NCBI GenBank assembly: GCA_036274645.1
Contig: DASUFH010000487.1
Location: forward strand, 1-7,032
Length of the DNA: 7,032 bases
Reading direction: 5' to 3'
Origin: DASUFH01 sp036274645
GTDB lineage: Bacteria; Acidobacteriota; Terriglobia; 20CM-2-55-15
Shown here: piece by piece, positions 1-5,239 of the stretch
Layout of the letters: every line of letters begins with the position of its first letter
How positions within the stretch are numbered: the first letter of the stretch is position 1
The notes under the pieces: generated by a model
Told to the model about the DNA's origin: nothing
Database searches by the model: none
Seen by the model: only the letters and a program-made list of their open reading frames with translations
Position numbers and translations under genes: made by a program

Positions 1-610
1 CGAGCAGATAAACGTAGTTGCGGTTGATGAGGTCCATTTCAGGATAGGCAATGGTCCGCGGCTCGACGTAGACCCCCTTGCACAGCCGCAGGTTCGGTTT
101 GAGATCCTCCATCGCCAGAAGATCGTCGATGGAGCGGCGCAGATACGCCTGAATCACCACACCCACGTTGGAGAAGCTTCCGCGCAGCGTCCGATGGATC
201 TCGAGGGTGTCGGACGTACACGAGGAGTCCTCCATGTCGATCCGGACGAAGTTGCCCAGCGTTGCGGCGCGCGCGACAACCGAGGCGGCGAGATCCTGGC
301 ATGCGCGCGGATCGATCTTCAGTCCAAGCTGGGTCAGCTTGATCGAGATGTTTGAATGGATCCGGTCCCGGTCGATCCGCTCGAGCAGGTCGATGTACGC
401 CTGGGCGGCGCGGCGCGCTTCCTCGAGCGTCCGGATGTCTTCGCCAAGGATGTCCATGGTCGCGCGGAAACCCTGGTGATTGAGGCGGGAGGCCGTGGCC
501 ATGGCGTCGCTGGTGGTTTCTCCGGCGATGTAGCGTTTGGCCACCCCATGTACCAGACTCCTGGGCAGGAGGGGCAGGGCGGCCGCAATGAGGCGATTCA
601 AAAGGCTCAT
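1..610 (-). CDS. Proline dehydrogenase, N-terminal part (cut by left edge)
   Basis: This gene encodes an FAD-dependent proline dehydrogenase that oxidises L-proline to pyrroline-5-carboxylate, the first step of proline catabolism. The 203 visible residues carry the family landmarks in order: an N-terminal helical segment ending in RYIAGET (26-32), the barrel strand SIKLTQLGL (89-97, with the conserved Lys91), RIDMEDS (123-129), VVIQAYLRRS (151-160) and RLCKGVYVEP (175-184). The C-terminal barrel strands, which should hold the substrate-binding arginine pair, lie outside the window. Monofunctional bacterial enzymes are usually about 300 residues, so roughly 100 are missing. The N-terminus looks like a stand-alone enzyme, not an internal PutA domain. 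The ATG at 608-610 is chosen because the protein begins just where short proline dehydrogenases do; its Shine-Dalgarno is poor. It is transcribed divergently from the DUF4159 gene with a 21-bp gap. Identification rests on motif recognition and is strong. Confidence 0.93.
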   Translation of the reverse strand, partial: MSLLNRLIAAALPLLPRSLVHGVAKRYIAGETTSDAMATASRLNHQGFRATMDILGEDIRTLEEARRAAQAYIDLLERIDRDRIHSNISIKLTQLGLKIDPRACQDLAASVVARAATLGNFVRIDMEDSSCTSDTLEIHRTLRGSFSNVGVVIQAYLRRSIDDLLAMEDLKPNLRLCKGVYVEPRTIAYPEMDLINRNYVYLL

Positions 611-631
611 GCGGTATACTTTTCGCCAGTC
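611..631. promoter_or_regulatory. 21-bp divergent intergenic gap with GTATAC palindrome
   Basis: The only non-coding DNA between the two divergent start codons is 21 bp long. It contains the 6-bp palindrome GTATAC at 614-619 and, on the plus strand, TATACT at 615-620. TATACT resembles a sigma70 -10 box and would start transcription about 5 bases before the DUF4159 ATG. No good -35 box is visible at the proper distance, and any upstream promoter element must lie inside the neighbouring coding sequence. The promoter reading is weak; the short gap itself is certain if both starts are right. Confidence 0.3.
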
Positions 632-1354
632 ATGAAGACAAAACTTCTGGTCGCTTTCAGCGTTCTGCTGGCGTTTACGTCCACTGCCGCTTCCGATACT
701 CCGCCGGAGGATACTGAATTTGTATTCGCAAGGGTCCAGTTCAACATGACGCTGCTTTCCCTGCTCGAGCGCGAAGCGCCCTGGCATCACGACTATCCAT
801 TTTCAGAGGATTTTACGCTGTCGATGCTGGCGAATGTCACGAACACGCACACCAGCCGGGACTCCTATCAGATCGTGAAACTGGACAGCGCGGACATCTT
901 CAAGTATCCGTTTCTCTACTTCTCAGAGCCCGGGTACATGGAACTGACGGCGGACGAGGGCGCCAATCTGCGCGACTGGTTCAACCGCGGCGGCTTTGCC
1001 TGTTTCGACGATTTCCGCGGCGTCGACCTCGACAACCTGCGGAATGTTCTCAAACAGGTCTTTCCGAAACGGCAGCTCGTCAAGCTGGATCTCTCGCATC
1101 CCGTGTTCCATTCTTTCTACGACGTCGAATCCCTGGACCTGGACCCGCCCTACTACGACACGCGATTCGAGGGAGGGCGCCCGGAATTCTGGGGGATGAG
1201 CGACGAGGATGGCCGGCTCATCCTCGTGGCCAATCAGAATAACGATCTCGGCGAATTCTTCGAGTGGGTCGACAAGGGGGAAATGGAGTTGAAGCCGGCG
1301 GCGAAGGCGACCAAGATCATGGTCAATTATCTGATCTACGCAATGTCTCACTAG
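632..1354 (+). CDS. Secreted DUF4159 domain protein
   Basis: This 240-residue protein of unknown function is exported and then consists almost wholly of a DUF4159 domain. Residues 1-20 are a typical signal peptide: MKTK, a hydrophobic core LLVAFSVLLAF, then small residues ending TAA before SDTPPED. The mature part shows the family pattern: FVFARVQFN near 30-38, YPFLYFSEPGYMEL (92-105), a helix then RGGFACFDDFRG (119-130), VFPKRQLVKLDLSHPVFHSFY (143-163, the HPVFHSFY signature), and a final GRLILVANQNNDLGEF (194-209). The fold is thought to resemble glutamine-amidotransferase/ThuA-like domains, but no catalytic role is established. An open frame extends upstream to 356, but that part is antisense to proline dehydrogenase and the signal peptide fixes the start at 632. 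Such genes often sit beside MoxR/DUF58 clusters; none is seen here. Its 3' end overlaps dacB on the other strand by 32 bp. Function unknown; family assignment is strong. Confidence 0.88.
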   Translation: MKTKLLVAFSVLLAFTSTAASDTPPEDTEFVFARVQFNMTLLSLLEREAPWHHDYPFSEDFTLSMLANVTNTHTSRDSYQIVKLDSADIFKYPFLYFSEPGYMELTADEGANLRDWFNRGGFACFDDFRGVDLDNLRNVLKQVFPKRQLVKLDLSHPVFHSFYDVESLDLDPPYYDTRFEGGRPEFWGMSDEDGRLILVANQNNDLGEFFEWVDKGEMELKPAAKATKIMVNYLIYAMSH

Positions 1355-2534
1355 CGCCGGCGGTTCCGACCCCACCCGATTCGTCAATCAGATCCTGCAT
1401 CAGGACGTCCTGCAACCGCCGGGAAACGTTGACCGGTTCCTTCGTGTTGAAAATCGCAAAGAGCACCGGGCCGTGGTCCCGCGTATACGCGATTCCGGCC
1501 AGCGTCGAGACCCCACCATCGGTGGCGGGCAGCGTTCCGGTCTTTCCCACGAGACCATCGCGGTACTCGGCGGTTGTGAACCGTGACCTCAGCGTGCCTT
1601 CCCCGGCGCGAGGCATGATATCGGACGGCTGCAGATTGTGTTCATCGAGCCACCGGACCAGCTCCCGCAACATCCGGACGGTTGCCCTCGGTGTGAGGCG
1701 GTTGTAGTCCAGTCCGGATGTGCGACCCACAATCACGTCGTCGGCAGGAATACGGACCACGTCTCTCAGAAACTGTTCGACAACCCTGGGCCCGTCTCCA
1801 CTGCGGGGCGACAGGGCTTCACCCAGGCGCTCGGCCATGGGGTTGCTGCTCCGCCGGTTCTGATCCAGCAGGATGTCGCGCAACGGCGCGGAGACCCGGC
1901 TCGCAAATGGCGTGCCGCTGTGTCCGCCCATGCGGGTCTTGCCGTCCACCCGGATACCAGCCAGACGCAACACCGTGGACAGCCTCTTGGCGGCCGACGT
2001 GGTCGTGTAGTAGGAATCGAATGTCAGCGGACCGGAAACAACCAGATCGCCGGTGACCCGCGTGATGCCGGCCCGGCTGACCTGCTGCGTCAGTTTCACG
2101 ATGTCGGATTGCGTCAACACCGGATCGCCGGCCGATCGGAACACCAGGTTGCCGTTAAGCGTCTTGGTGGTCTTGTTGATCGTGCCGCTGGTGTAGAACG
2201 CGGTCTCAAAACGATAATCCGCTCCCCAGCGATACAGCGCAGCAAACGAGGTTCCGAGTTTGATTACCGAAGCGGGATTGAAGCTTCTTGCGCTGTTGTG
2301 GTCCGCCAGGACGGCTGTGCCGTCCAGCGATTCCACCAGCAGTCCCTGCGCGTCCAGATTGCCGCGGAGGGCGAAATCGGTCAGATAACGGGTCTCGGCG
2401 GATGTACTCAGCCGGACAGGAGCAATCACCGGCGCCATGGCGGCCGGACTTTCGATCAAAGCAAAATTCTGCGCCTGGATAGGCCAGAGGATCAGCAGCA
2501 TCAGCGCCGCCGACGTCAGGGCGTTCCGTAGCAT
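1323..2534 (-). CDS. dacB: D-alanyl-D-alanine carboxypeptidase/endopeptidase (PBP4 type, S13)
   Basis: This is a periplasmic penicillin-binding protein that trims the terminal D-Ala of peptidoglycan stem peptides and/or cuts cross-links. The 403 residues start with an export signal (MLRN, hydrophobic ALTSAALMLLILW, PIQAQ). All three active-site motifs are present: SVIK at 89-92 (nucleophile Ser89, Lys92), SSN at 229-231 (SxN) and KTG at 331-333. The supporting segments SFNPAS (84-89), GRTSGLDYNRLTP (270-282) and GEGTLRSRF (311-319) are typical of S13 enzymes. The SxxK-to-SxN distance is only 140 residues, against about 244 in E. coli PBP4, so much of the usual insert is missing. A TTG start at 2555 would add seven residues before the signal peptide; the ATG at 2534 is preferred because it directly begins the signal sequence, although neither start has a clear ribosome-binding site. 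The gene is divergent from csrA and tail-overlaps the DUF4159 gene, so it probably stands alone. Confidence 0.92.
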   Translation of the reverse strand: MLRNALTSAALMLLILWPIQAQNFALIESPAAMAPVIAPVRLSTSAETRYLTDFALRGNLDAQGLLVESLDGTAVLADHNSARSFNPASVIKLGTSFAALYRWGADYRFETAFYTSGTINKTTKTLNGNLVFRSAGDPVLTQSDIVKLTQQVSRAGITRVTGDLVVSGPLTFDSYYTTTSAAKRLSTVLRLAGIRVDGKTRMGGHSGTPFASRVSAPLRDILLDQNRRSSNPMAERLGEALSPRSGDGPRVVEQFLRDVVRIPADDVIVGRTSGLDYNRLTPRATVRMLRELVRWLDEHNLQPSDIMPRAGEGTLRSRFTTAEYRDGLVGKTGTLPATDGGVSTLAGIAYTRDHGPVLFAIFNTKEPVNVSRRLQDVLMQDLIDESGGVGTAGASETLRRSDN

Positions 2535-2578
2535 ATAGCTTTTTAGTGTTACCAAAGCGACGTCATATTTGCCACAAA

Positions 2579-2601
2579 TTTTTTAAAAAAGGGCGTATAG
2601 T
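2579..2601 (+). promoter_or_regulatory. AT-rich divergent dacB/csrA region with possible csrA -10 box
   Basis: The 127-bp gap between dacB and csrA contains a perfect 12-bp palindrome, six T then six A (2579-2590), striking in this GC-rich background. It is followed by TATAGT at 2596-2601, a good sigma70 -10 match that would start csrA transcription near 2608. No -35 is found at 16-18 bp; the nearest candidate, TTGCCA at 2569-2574, is 21 bp away, which is too far. The A/T block could act as an UP element or help melt DNA for both genes. This is a pattern-based guess. Confidence 0.3.
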
Positions 2602-2626
2602 GCTGTCCCTAAAAGATCGATCCAAC

Positions 2627-2662
2627 GGACAAATTCGGGCGGGCATCGGAGGTAGGAGAGGA
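2627..2662 (+). promoter_or_regulatory. csrA leader: strong Shine-Dalgarno inside a cluster of GGA motifs
   Basis: A clear Shine-Dalgarno, GGAGG at 2648-2652, sits nine bases before the csrA ATG and settles the start. GGA trinucleotides occur at 2627-2629, 2648-2650, 2655-2657 and 2660-2662; the last three cover the Shine-Dalgarno and the first base of the start codon. CsrA proteins bind GGA, and in E. coli CsrA represses its own translation through several such leader sites. The arrangement here suggests the same feedback. GGA is also inherent in any Shine-Dalgarno, so the regulatory reading is inference. Confidence 0.45.
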
Positions 2663-2898
2663 TGCTGATTATCAGCCGCAAGAAGGACGAAAAGATCATG
2701 ATTGGCGACAACATCGAAGTCGTCATCCTCGAAACCGGCCGTAATCGAGTGCGTTTCGGCATCAACGCCCCCCGCCACGTGTCTGTCCAGACGCGCCTGG
2801 CGCAGCCGGCGTCCGCCGCCGAAGCCTCCGATCAGGTTGAAGAGAAGGAAGAAAAGGCGGGACTGCAGCCCACTCCGGCGCACGCCCTCAAGGTCTAG
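2662..2898 (+). CDS. csrA: CsrA/RsmA family RNA-binding translational regulator
   Basis: CsrA is a small dimeric protein that binds GGA motifs in mRNA leaders and changes translation or stability; it commonly controls carbon storage, motility and surface behaviour. Residues 1-43 match the family without gaps: MLIISRK (Arg6), MIGDNIEVVIL (13-23), NRVRFGINAP (28-37) and VSV (40-42). At position 44, where E. coli CsrA has the arginine most important for RNA contact, this protein has Thr, with Arg at 45. After about residue 47 comes a 30-residue tail rich in Ala, Glu, Lys and Pro that is likely disordered and has no counterpart in the 61-residue E. coli protein. The Shine-Dalgarno is strong. It stands alone, divergent from dacB and convergent with the trp operon; no flagellar genes, FliW or csrB/C-like RNA are seen nearby. 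Family assignment is certain; target mRNAs are unknown. Confidence 0.95.
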   Translation: MLIISRKKDEKIMIGDNIEVVILETGRNRVRFGINAPRHVSVQTRLAQPASAAEASDQVEEKEEKAGLQPTPAHALKV

Positions 2899-2953
2899 AG
2901 ACCGCGGCAGGCAGTCGGATCGAAAAGAAATTGAACAGAAGTTCGCCCTGAAA

Positions 2954-2991
2954 TGCAGGGGCGGTCATAGACGTCATAGACCGCCCCTACA
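2954..2991. repeat. GC-rich palindromic repeat with duplicated core; possible bidirectional terminator
   Basis: The arms AGGGGCGGTC (2957-2966) and GACCGCCCCT (2979-2988) are perfectly complementary over 10 bp around a 12-base loop; beyond one mismatch two more pairs form (2954-2955 with 2990-2991). The element lies between convergent csrA and the chorismate mutase gene, a natural place for a two-way terminator, but no real T-run follows on either strand. The arms resemble the dispersed GC-rich palindromes common in many bacterial genomes, so it may be a REP-like or MITE-like repeat; one copy in the window cannot prove that. The stop codon of the chorismate mutase gene (2987-2989) lies in the right arm. 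The remainder of the 88-bp gap shows nothing recognisable. Confidence 0.6.
2964..2981. repeat. Tandem 9-bp duplication GTCATAGAC x2 in the hairpin centre
   Basis: The 9-mer GTCATAGAC occurs twice with no gap (2964-2972 and 2973-2981), exactly at the centre of the palindrome. Removing one copy leaves a 10-bp stem closed by the 3-base loop ATA, a nearly ideal hairpin. The simplest history is therefore a slipped-strand duplication of the core of an ancestral tight hairpin. The repeat is directly visible; the history is inference. Confidence 0.8.
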
Positions 2992-3256
2992 GAGTCTCGT
3001 GATCCGATTCGACCCGCCGGCATTCCTCGATTAATCGCTCAAATAATCGGCGTACCGCCTCTCCATCGAGGGGGCCACTGTTCTCTTCCAGAACTTTGCG
3101 GATGATGTCGCGTTCCCGCGCCGGATCGACGACCCCGATTTGCATCGCCTGTTTGATCTTGCCGATTTCGATGGCGCAATGTGTTCGTTCGTTGAACAAC
3201 ACCAGCAACTTCCGGTCAATCTCGTCGATGCGCTGACGCCAGTCGTCAATGGTCAT
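2987..3256 (-). CDS. Chorismate mutase, monofunctional AroQ class
   Basis: This enzyme rearranges chorismate to prephenate, the committing step to phenylalanine and tyrosine. The 89-residue all-helical protein aligns with the E. coli chorismate mutase domain. The active-site residues correspond as follows: Arg7 (E. coli R11), Arg24 (R28), Lys35 (K39), Asp44 (D48), Arg47 (R51) and Glu48 (E52). In the last helix E. coli Ser84 becomes Cys79 and Gln88 becomes Glu83; glutamate at the latter place is known in other AroQ enzymes such as the yeast one. No prephenate dehydratase or dehydrogenase domain follows. The ATG at 3254-3256 begins two bases after the trpA stop and has GAGAGGGG (3267-3274) upstream inside trpA, implying translational coupling; a longer frame upstream only re-reads trpA. 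It is the last gene of the trp cluster, and its TAG stop lies in the palindrome that separates it from csrA. Confidence 0.92.
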   Translation of the reverse strand: MTIDDWRQRIDEIDRKLLVLFNERTHCAIEIGKIKQAMQIGVVDPARERDIIRKVLEENSGPLDGEAVRRLFERLIEECRRVESDHETL

Positions 3257-3258
3257 TG

Positions 3259-4050
3259 TCAGGCCGCCCCTCTCAGCCATGAAGCCAGCGCGCGGATGCG
3301 GTCCGCGATGTCGGGTTGTCCGGTGTTCTTTTCGATCTCGGCCACGATGGCGCTGCCGACCACCACCCCTTCCGCCTGTTTCCATACCGCCCGGACGTGG
3401 CCAGGCGTGGAAATGCCGAACCCGACCGCGATCGGCGTCGACGTGTGGAGGCGCACGGCGTCGAGAAATTCGCTCAGATCCGCCGAGAGTTCGTCGCGTT
3501 CCCCCGTGACGCCGGTCCGCGATACCGCGTAGAGAAAACCGGTCGAGACCGACGCAATCTTGCGGATGCGCTCCGGGGAACTGGTCGGCGCGGCGAGAAA
3601 CACCGTATTGAGACCGGCGTCGGAGGCAATCCGGCGGAATTCATTCGATTCCTCGACGGTCAGGTCTGTGGCGAGAATCCCGTCGAAACCGGAAGCGACG
3701 GCGTCCGCGGCGAGTTTCTCCAGGCCGTAACGCAGCAGGGGGTTCGTGTAACTGAACAGCAGCAGCGGGACTTCCGATTCGCGCCGGACTTCGGCGCCGA
3801 TCCGCAGCACGTCGCGCAGCCGCACGTGATTGCGAAGGGCGCGTTCGGTGGCGCGCTGGATAACGGGGCCGTCCGCAATCGGGTCGGAGAAGGGCACGCC
3901 CAGTTCAATCACGTCCGCGCCGGCGTCCGCCAGCGCGAGCACAATCTTCCGGGTGGTTTCAAGGTCGGGATCACCGGCGGTGACATAGGGAATGAATGCT
4001 CCCCGTCCCTCCGCCTTCAGTTGCGCAAACCGTTTTTCAATGCGTGTCAT
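3259..4050 (-). CDS. trpA: Tryptophan synthase alpha chain
   Basis: TrpA cleaves indole-3-glycerol phosphate to indole and glyceraldehyde 3-phosphate and channels the indole to TrpB in the cytosolic alpha2-beta2 complex. At 263 residues it is of normal length for this TIM barrel. The catalytic pair is in the standard places: Glu49 in DVIELGVPFSDP and Asp60 in DPIADGP. Phosphate-binding and late-barrel motifs follow: FSYTNPLLRYG (99-109), LYAVSRTGVTG (173-183), VGFGIS (209-214) and VVGSAIV (230-236). The loop usually written D-(L/V)-P-x-E-E reads DLTVEE, with Thr131 in place of the conserved proline. It lies 25 bases downstream of trpB and two bases upstream of the chorismate mutase start. The Shine-Dalgarno before the ATG is weak, so re-initiation after trpB is plausible. 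Confidence 0.97.
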   Translation of the reverse strand: MTRIEKRFAQLKAEGRGAFIPYVTAGDPDLETTRKIVLALADAGADVIELGVPFSDPIADGPVIQRATERALRNHVRLRDVLRIGAEVRRESEVPLLLFSYTNPLLRYGLEKLAADAVASGFDGILATDLTVEESNEFRRIASDAGLNTVFLAAPTSSPERIRKIASVSTGFLYAVSRTGVTGERDELSADLSEFLDAVRLHTSTPIAVGFGISTPGHVRAVWKQAEGVVVGSAIVAEIEKNTGQPDIADRIRALASWLRGAA

Positions 4051-4075
4051 GAGTTCAGTCGATGGTCTTTCTCAA

Positions 4076-5239
4076 TCAGCCGCGCGTCAGCCGCGCCACT
4101 TCCATGACGTCTTTGTCCCCGCGGCCCGAGAGATTAACCACGACGACGCCATCCTTGCCAAGCGGGATCTTTTTGGCGTACGCAACCGCGTGCGCGCTTT
4201 CGAGAGCCGGGATGATTCCTTCCGTGCGGCTCAGTTCATAGAAGGCGGCGAGCGCTTCATCGTCGCCGATGGAGCCGTATTCCACGCGCTGAGCGTCACG
4301 CAGCATGGCGTGTTCCGGGCCGACCGCGGGATAGTCCAGACCGGCGGAAACCGAGTGCGTGGCGGCAATCTGCCCGTCGTCGTCCTGGAGGACATAGGAG
4401 AATGTTCCGTGCAGTACGCCGGGACTTCCCCCGGAGAACCGGGCGGCGTGATCGCCGAGTTTCGGCCCACGCCCCCCCGCTTCGACGCCGATCATGCGGA
4501 CGTCCCTGTCGTTGAGGAACGCGTAAAACAGCCCCATGGCATTGCTTCCACCGCCAACACAGGCCACGAGCGTGTCGGGCAGCCGTCCTTCGTGTTCGAG
4601 CATTTGCGCGCGCGCTTCGCGGCCGATGATCGACTGGAAGTCGCGCACCATGATCGGATATGGGTGAGGACCGAGAACCGAGCCCAGCATGTAATAGGTC
4701 GTGCGCACGTTGGTCACCCAGTCGCGCATCGATTCGTTGATGGCGTCCTTCAACGTCTTGCTTCCCGACGCCACCGGCGTGACGCGCGCGCCAAGCAGTT
4801 TCATTCTGAAGACGTTGAGTTCCTGACGGCGGATGTCTTCTTCGCCCATGTAGACCTCGCATTCGAGGCCCAGCAGAGCGCAGACGGTGGCGGTGGCGAC
4901 ACCATGCTGTCCGGCGCCGGTCTCGGCAATCACGCGGGACTTGCCCATGCGCTGCGCCAGCAGTCCCTGGCCCAGACAGTTGTTGATCTTGTGCGCGCCG
5001 GTGTGGTTCAGGTCTTCGCGCTTGAGGTAGATCTTCGGGCCGCCCCATTGGTTCGTCAGGCGTTCCGCAAAGTAGAGCGGCGTGGGCCGCCCCGAATAGC
5101 GCTCAAACAGGTAATCCAGACGCGCATGAAACGCCGGATCGGCCTGCGCCGCGGAATAGGCGGCCTCGAGTTCCTCCAGCGGATACATGAGCGTTTCGGG
5201 GACGAACTGTCCGCCAAAAGCTCCAAAATGACCCTTCAC
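4076..5239 (-). CDS. trpB: Tryptophan synthase beta chain (TrpB1 type)
   Basis: TrpB is the PLP enzyme that condenses indole with L-serine to make tryptophan. The 387 residues have the expected motifs: FGAFGGQFVPETLM at the N-terminus, GRPTPLYFAERL (50-61), LKREDLNHTGAHKINN with the PLP-binding lysine at 84, AETGAGQHG with the catalytic Glu106 (E. coli E109), the phosphate cup GGGSNAMG (229-236), GVEAGG (251-256), LDYPAVGPEH (301-310), EGIIPALESAHA with Glu347, and LSGRGDKD (370-377). Both length and motifs fit TrpB1, the form that works with TrpA. The start is GTG at 5237-5239; it shares the four bases GTGA with the trpF stop, and AAGGAGAG (5243-5250) lies just upstream inside trpF, so translation is coupled. 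A long open frame on the opposite strand is only a shadow of this gene. Confidence 0.97.
   Translation of the reverse strand: MKGHFGAFGGQFVPETLMYPLEELEAAYSAAQADPAFHARLDYLFERYSGRPTPLYFAERLTNQWGGPKIYLKREDLNHTGAHKINNCLGQGLLAQRMGKSRVIAETGAGQHGVATATVCALLGLECEVYMGEEDIRRQELNVFRMKLLGARVTPVASGSKTLKDAINESMRDWVTNVRTTYYMLGSVLGPHPYPIMVRDFQSIIGREARAQMLEHEGRLPDTLVACVGGGSNAMGLFYAFLNDRDVRMIGVEAGGRGPKLGDHAARFSGGSPGVLHGTFSYVLQDDDGQIAATHSVSAGLDYPAVGPEHAMLRDAQRVEYGSIGDDEALAAFYELSRTEGIIPALESAHAVAYAKKIPLGKDGVVVVNLSGRGDKDVMEVARLTRG

Noticed and set aside
356..631. N-terminal extension of the DUF4159 frame upstream of 632
   Set aside because: It is antisense to the proline dehydrogenase, and the signal peptide begins at 632.
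1638..2531. 297-codon plus-strand frame opposite dacB
   Set aside because: Antisense shadow of a gene with all three penicillin-binding protein motifs.
2899..2998. A csrB/csrC-type small RNA next to csrA
   Set aside because: Only one palindrome is present and the gap lacks the repeated GGA-in-loop hairpins of such RNAs.
3257..3385. Longer start for chorismate mutase inside trpA
   Set aside because: The extra residues are an Arg/Gly-rich out-of-frame reading of trpA; the AroQ fold begins at the ATG at 3256.
3316..4107. 263-codon plus-strand frame opposite trpA
   Set aside because: Antisense shadow of trpA; no ribosome-binding site or family signature.
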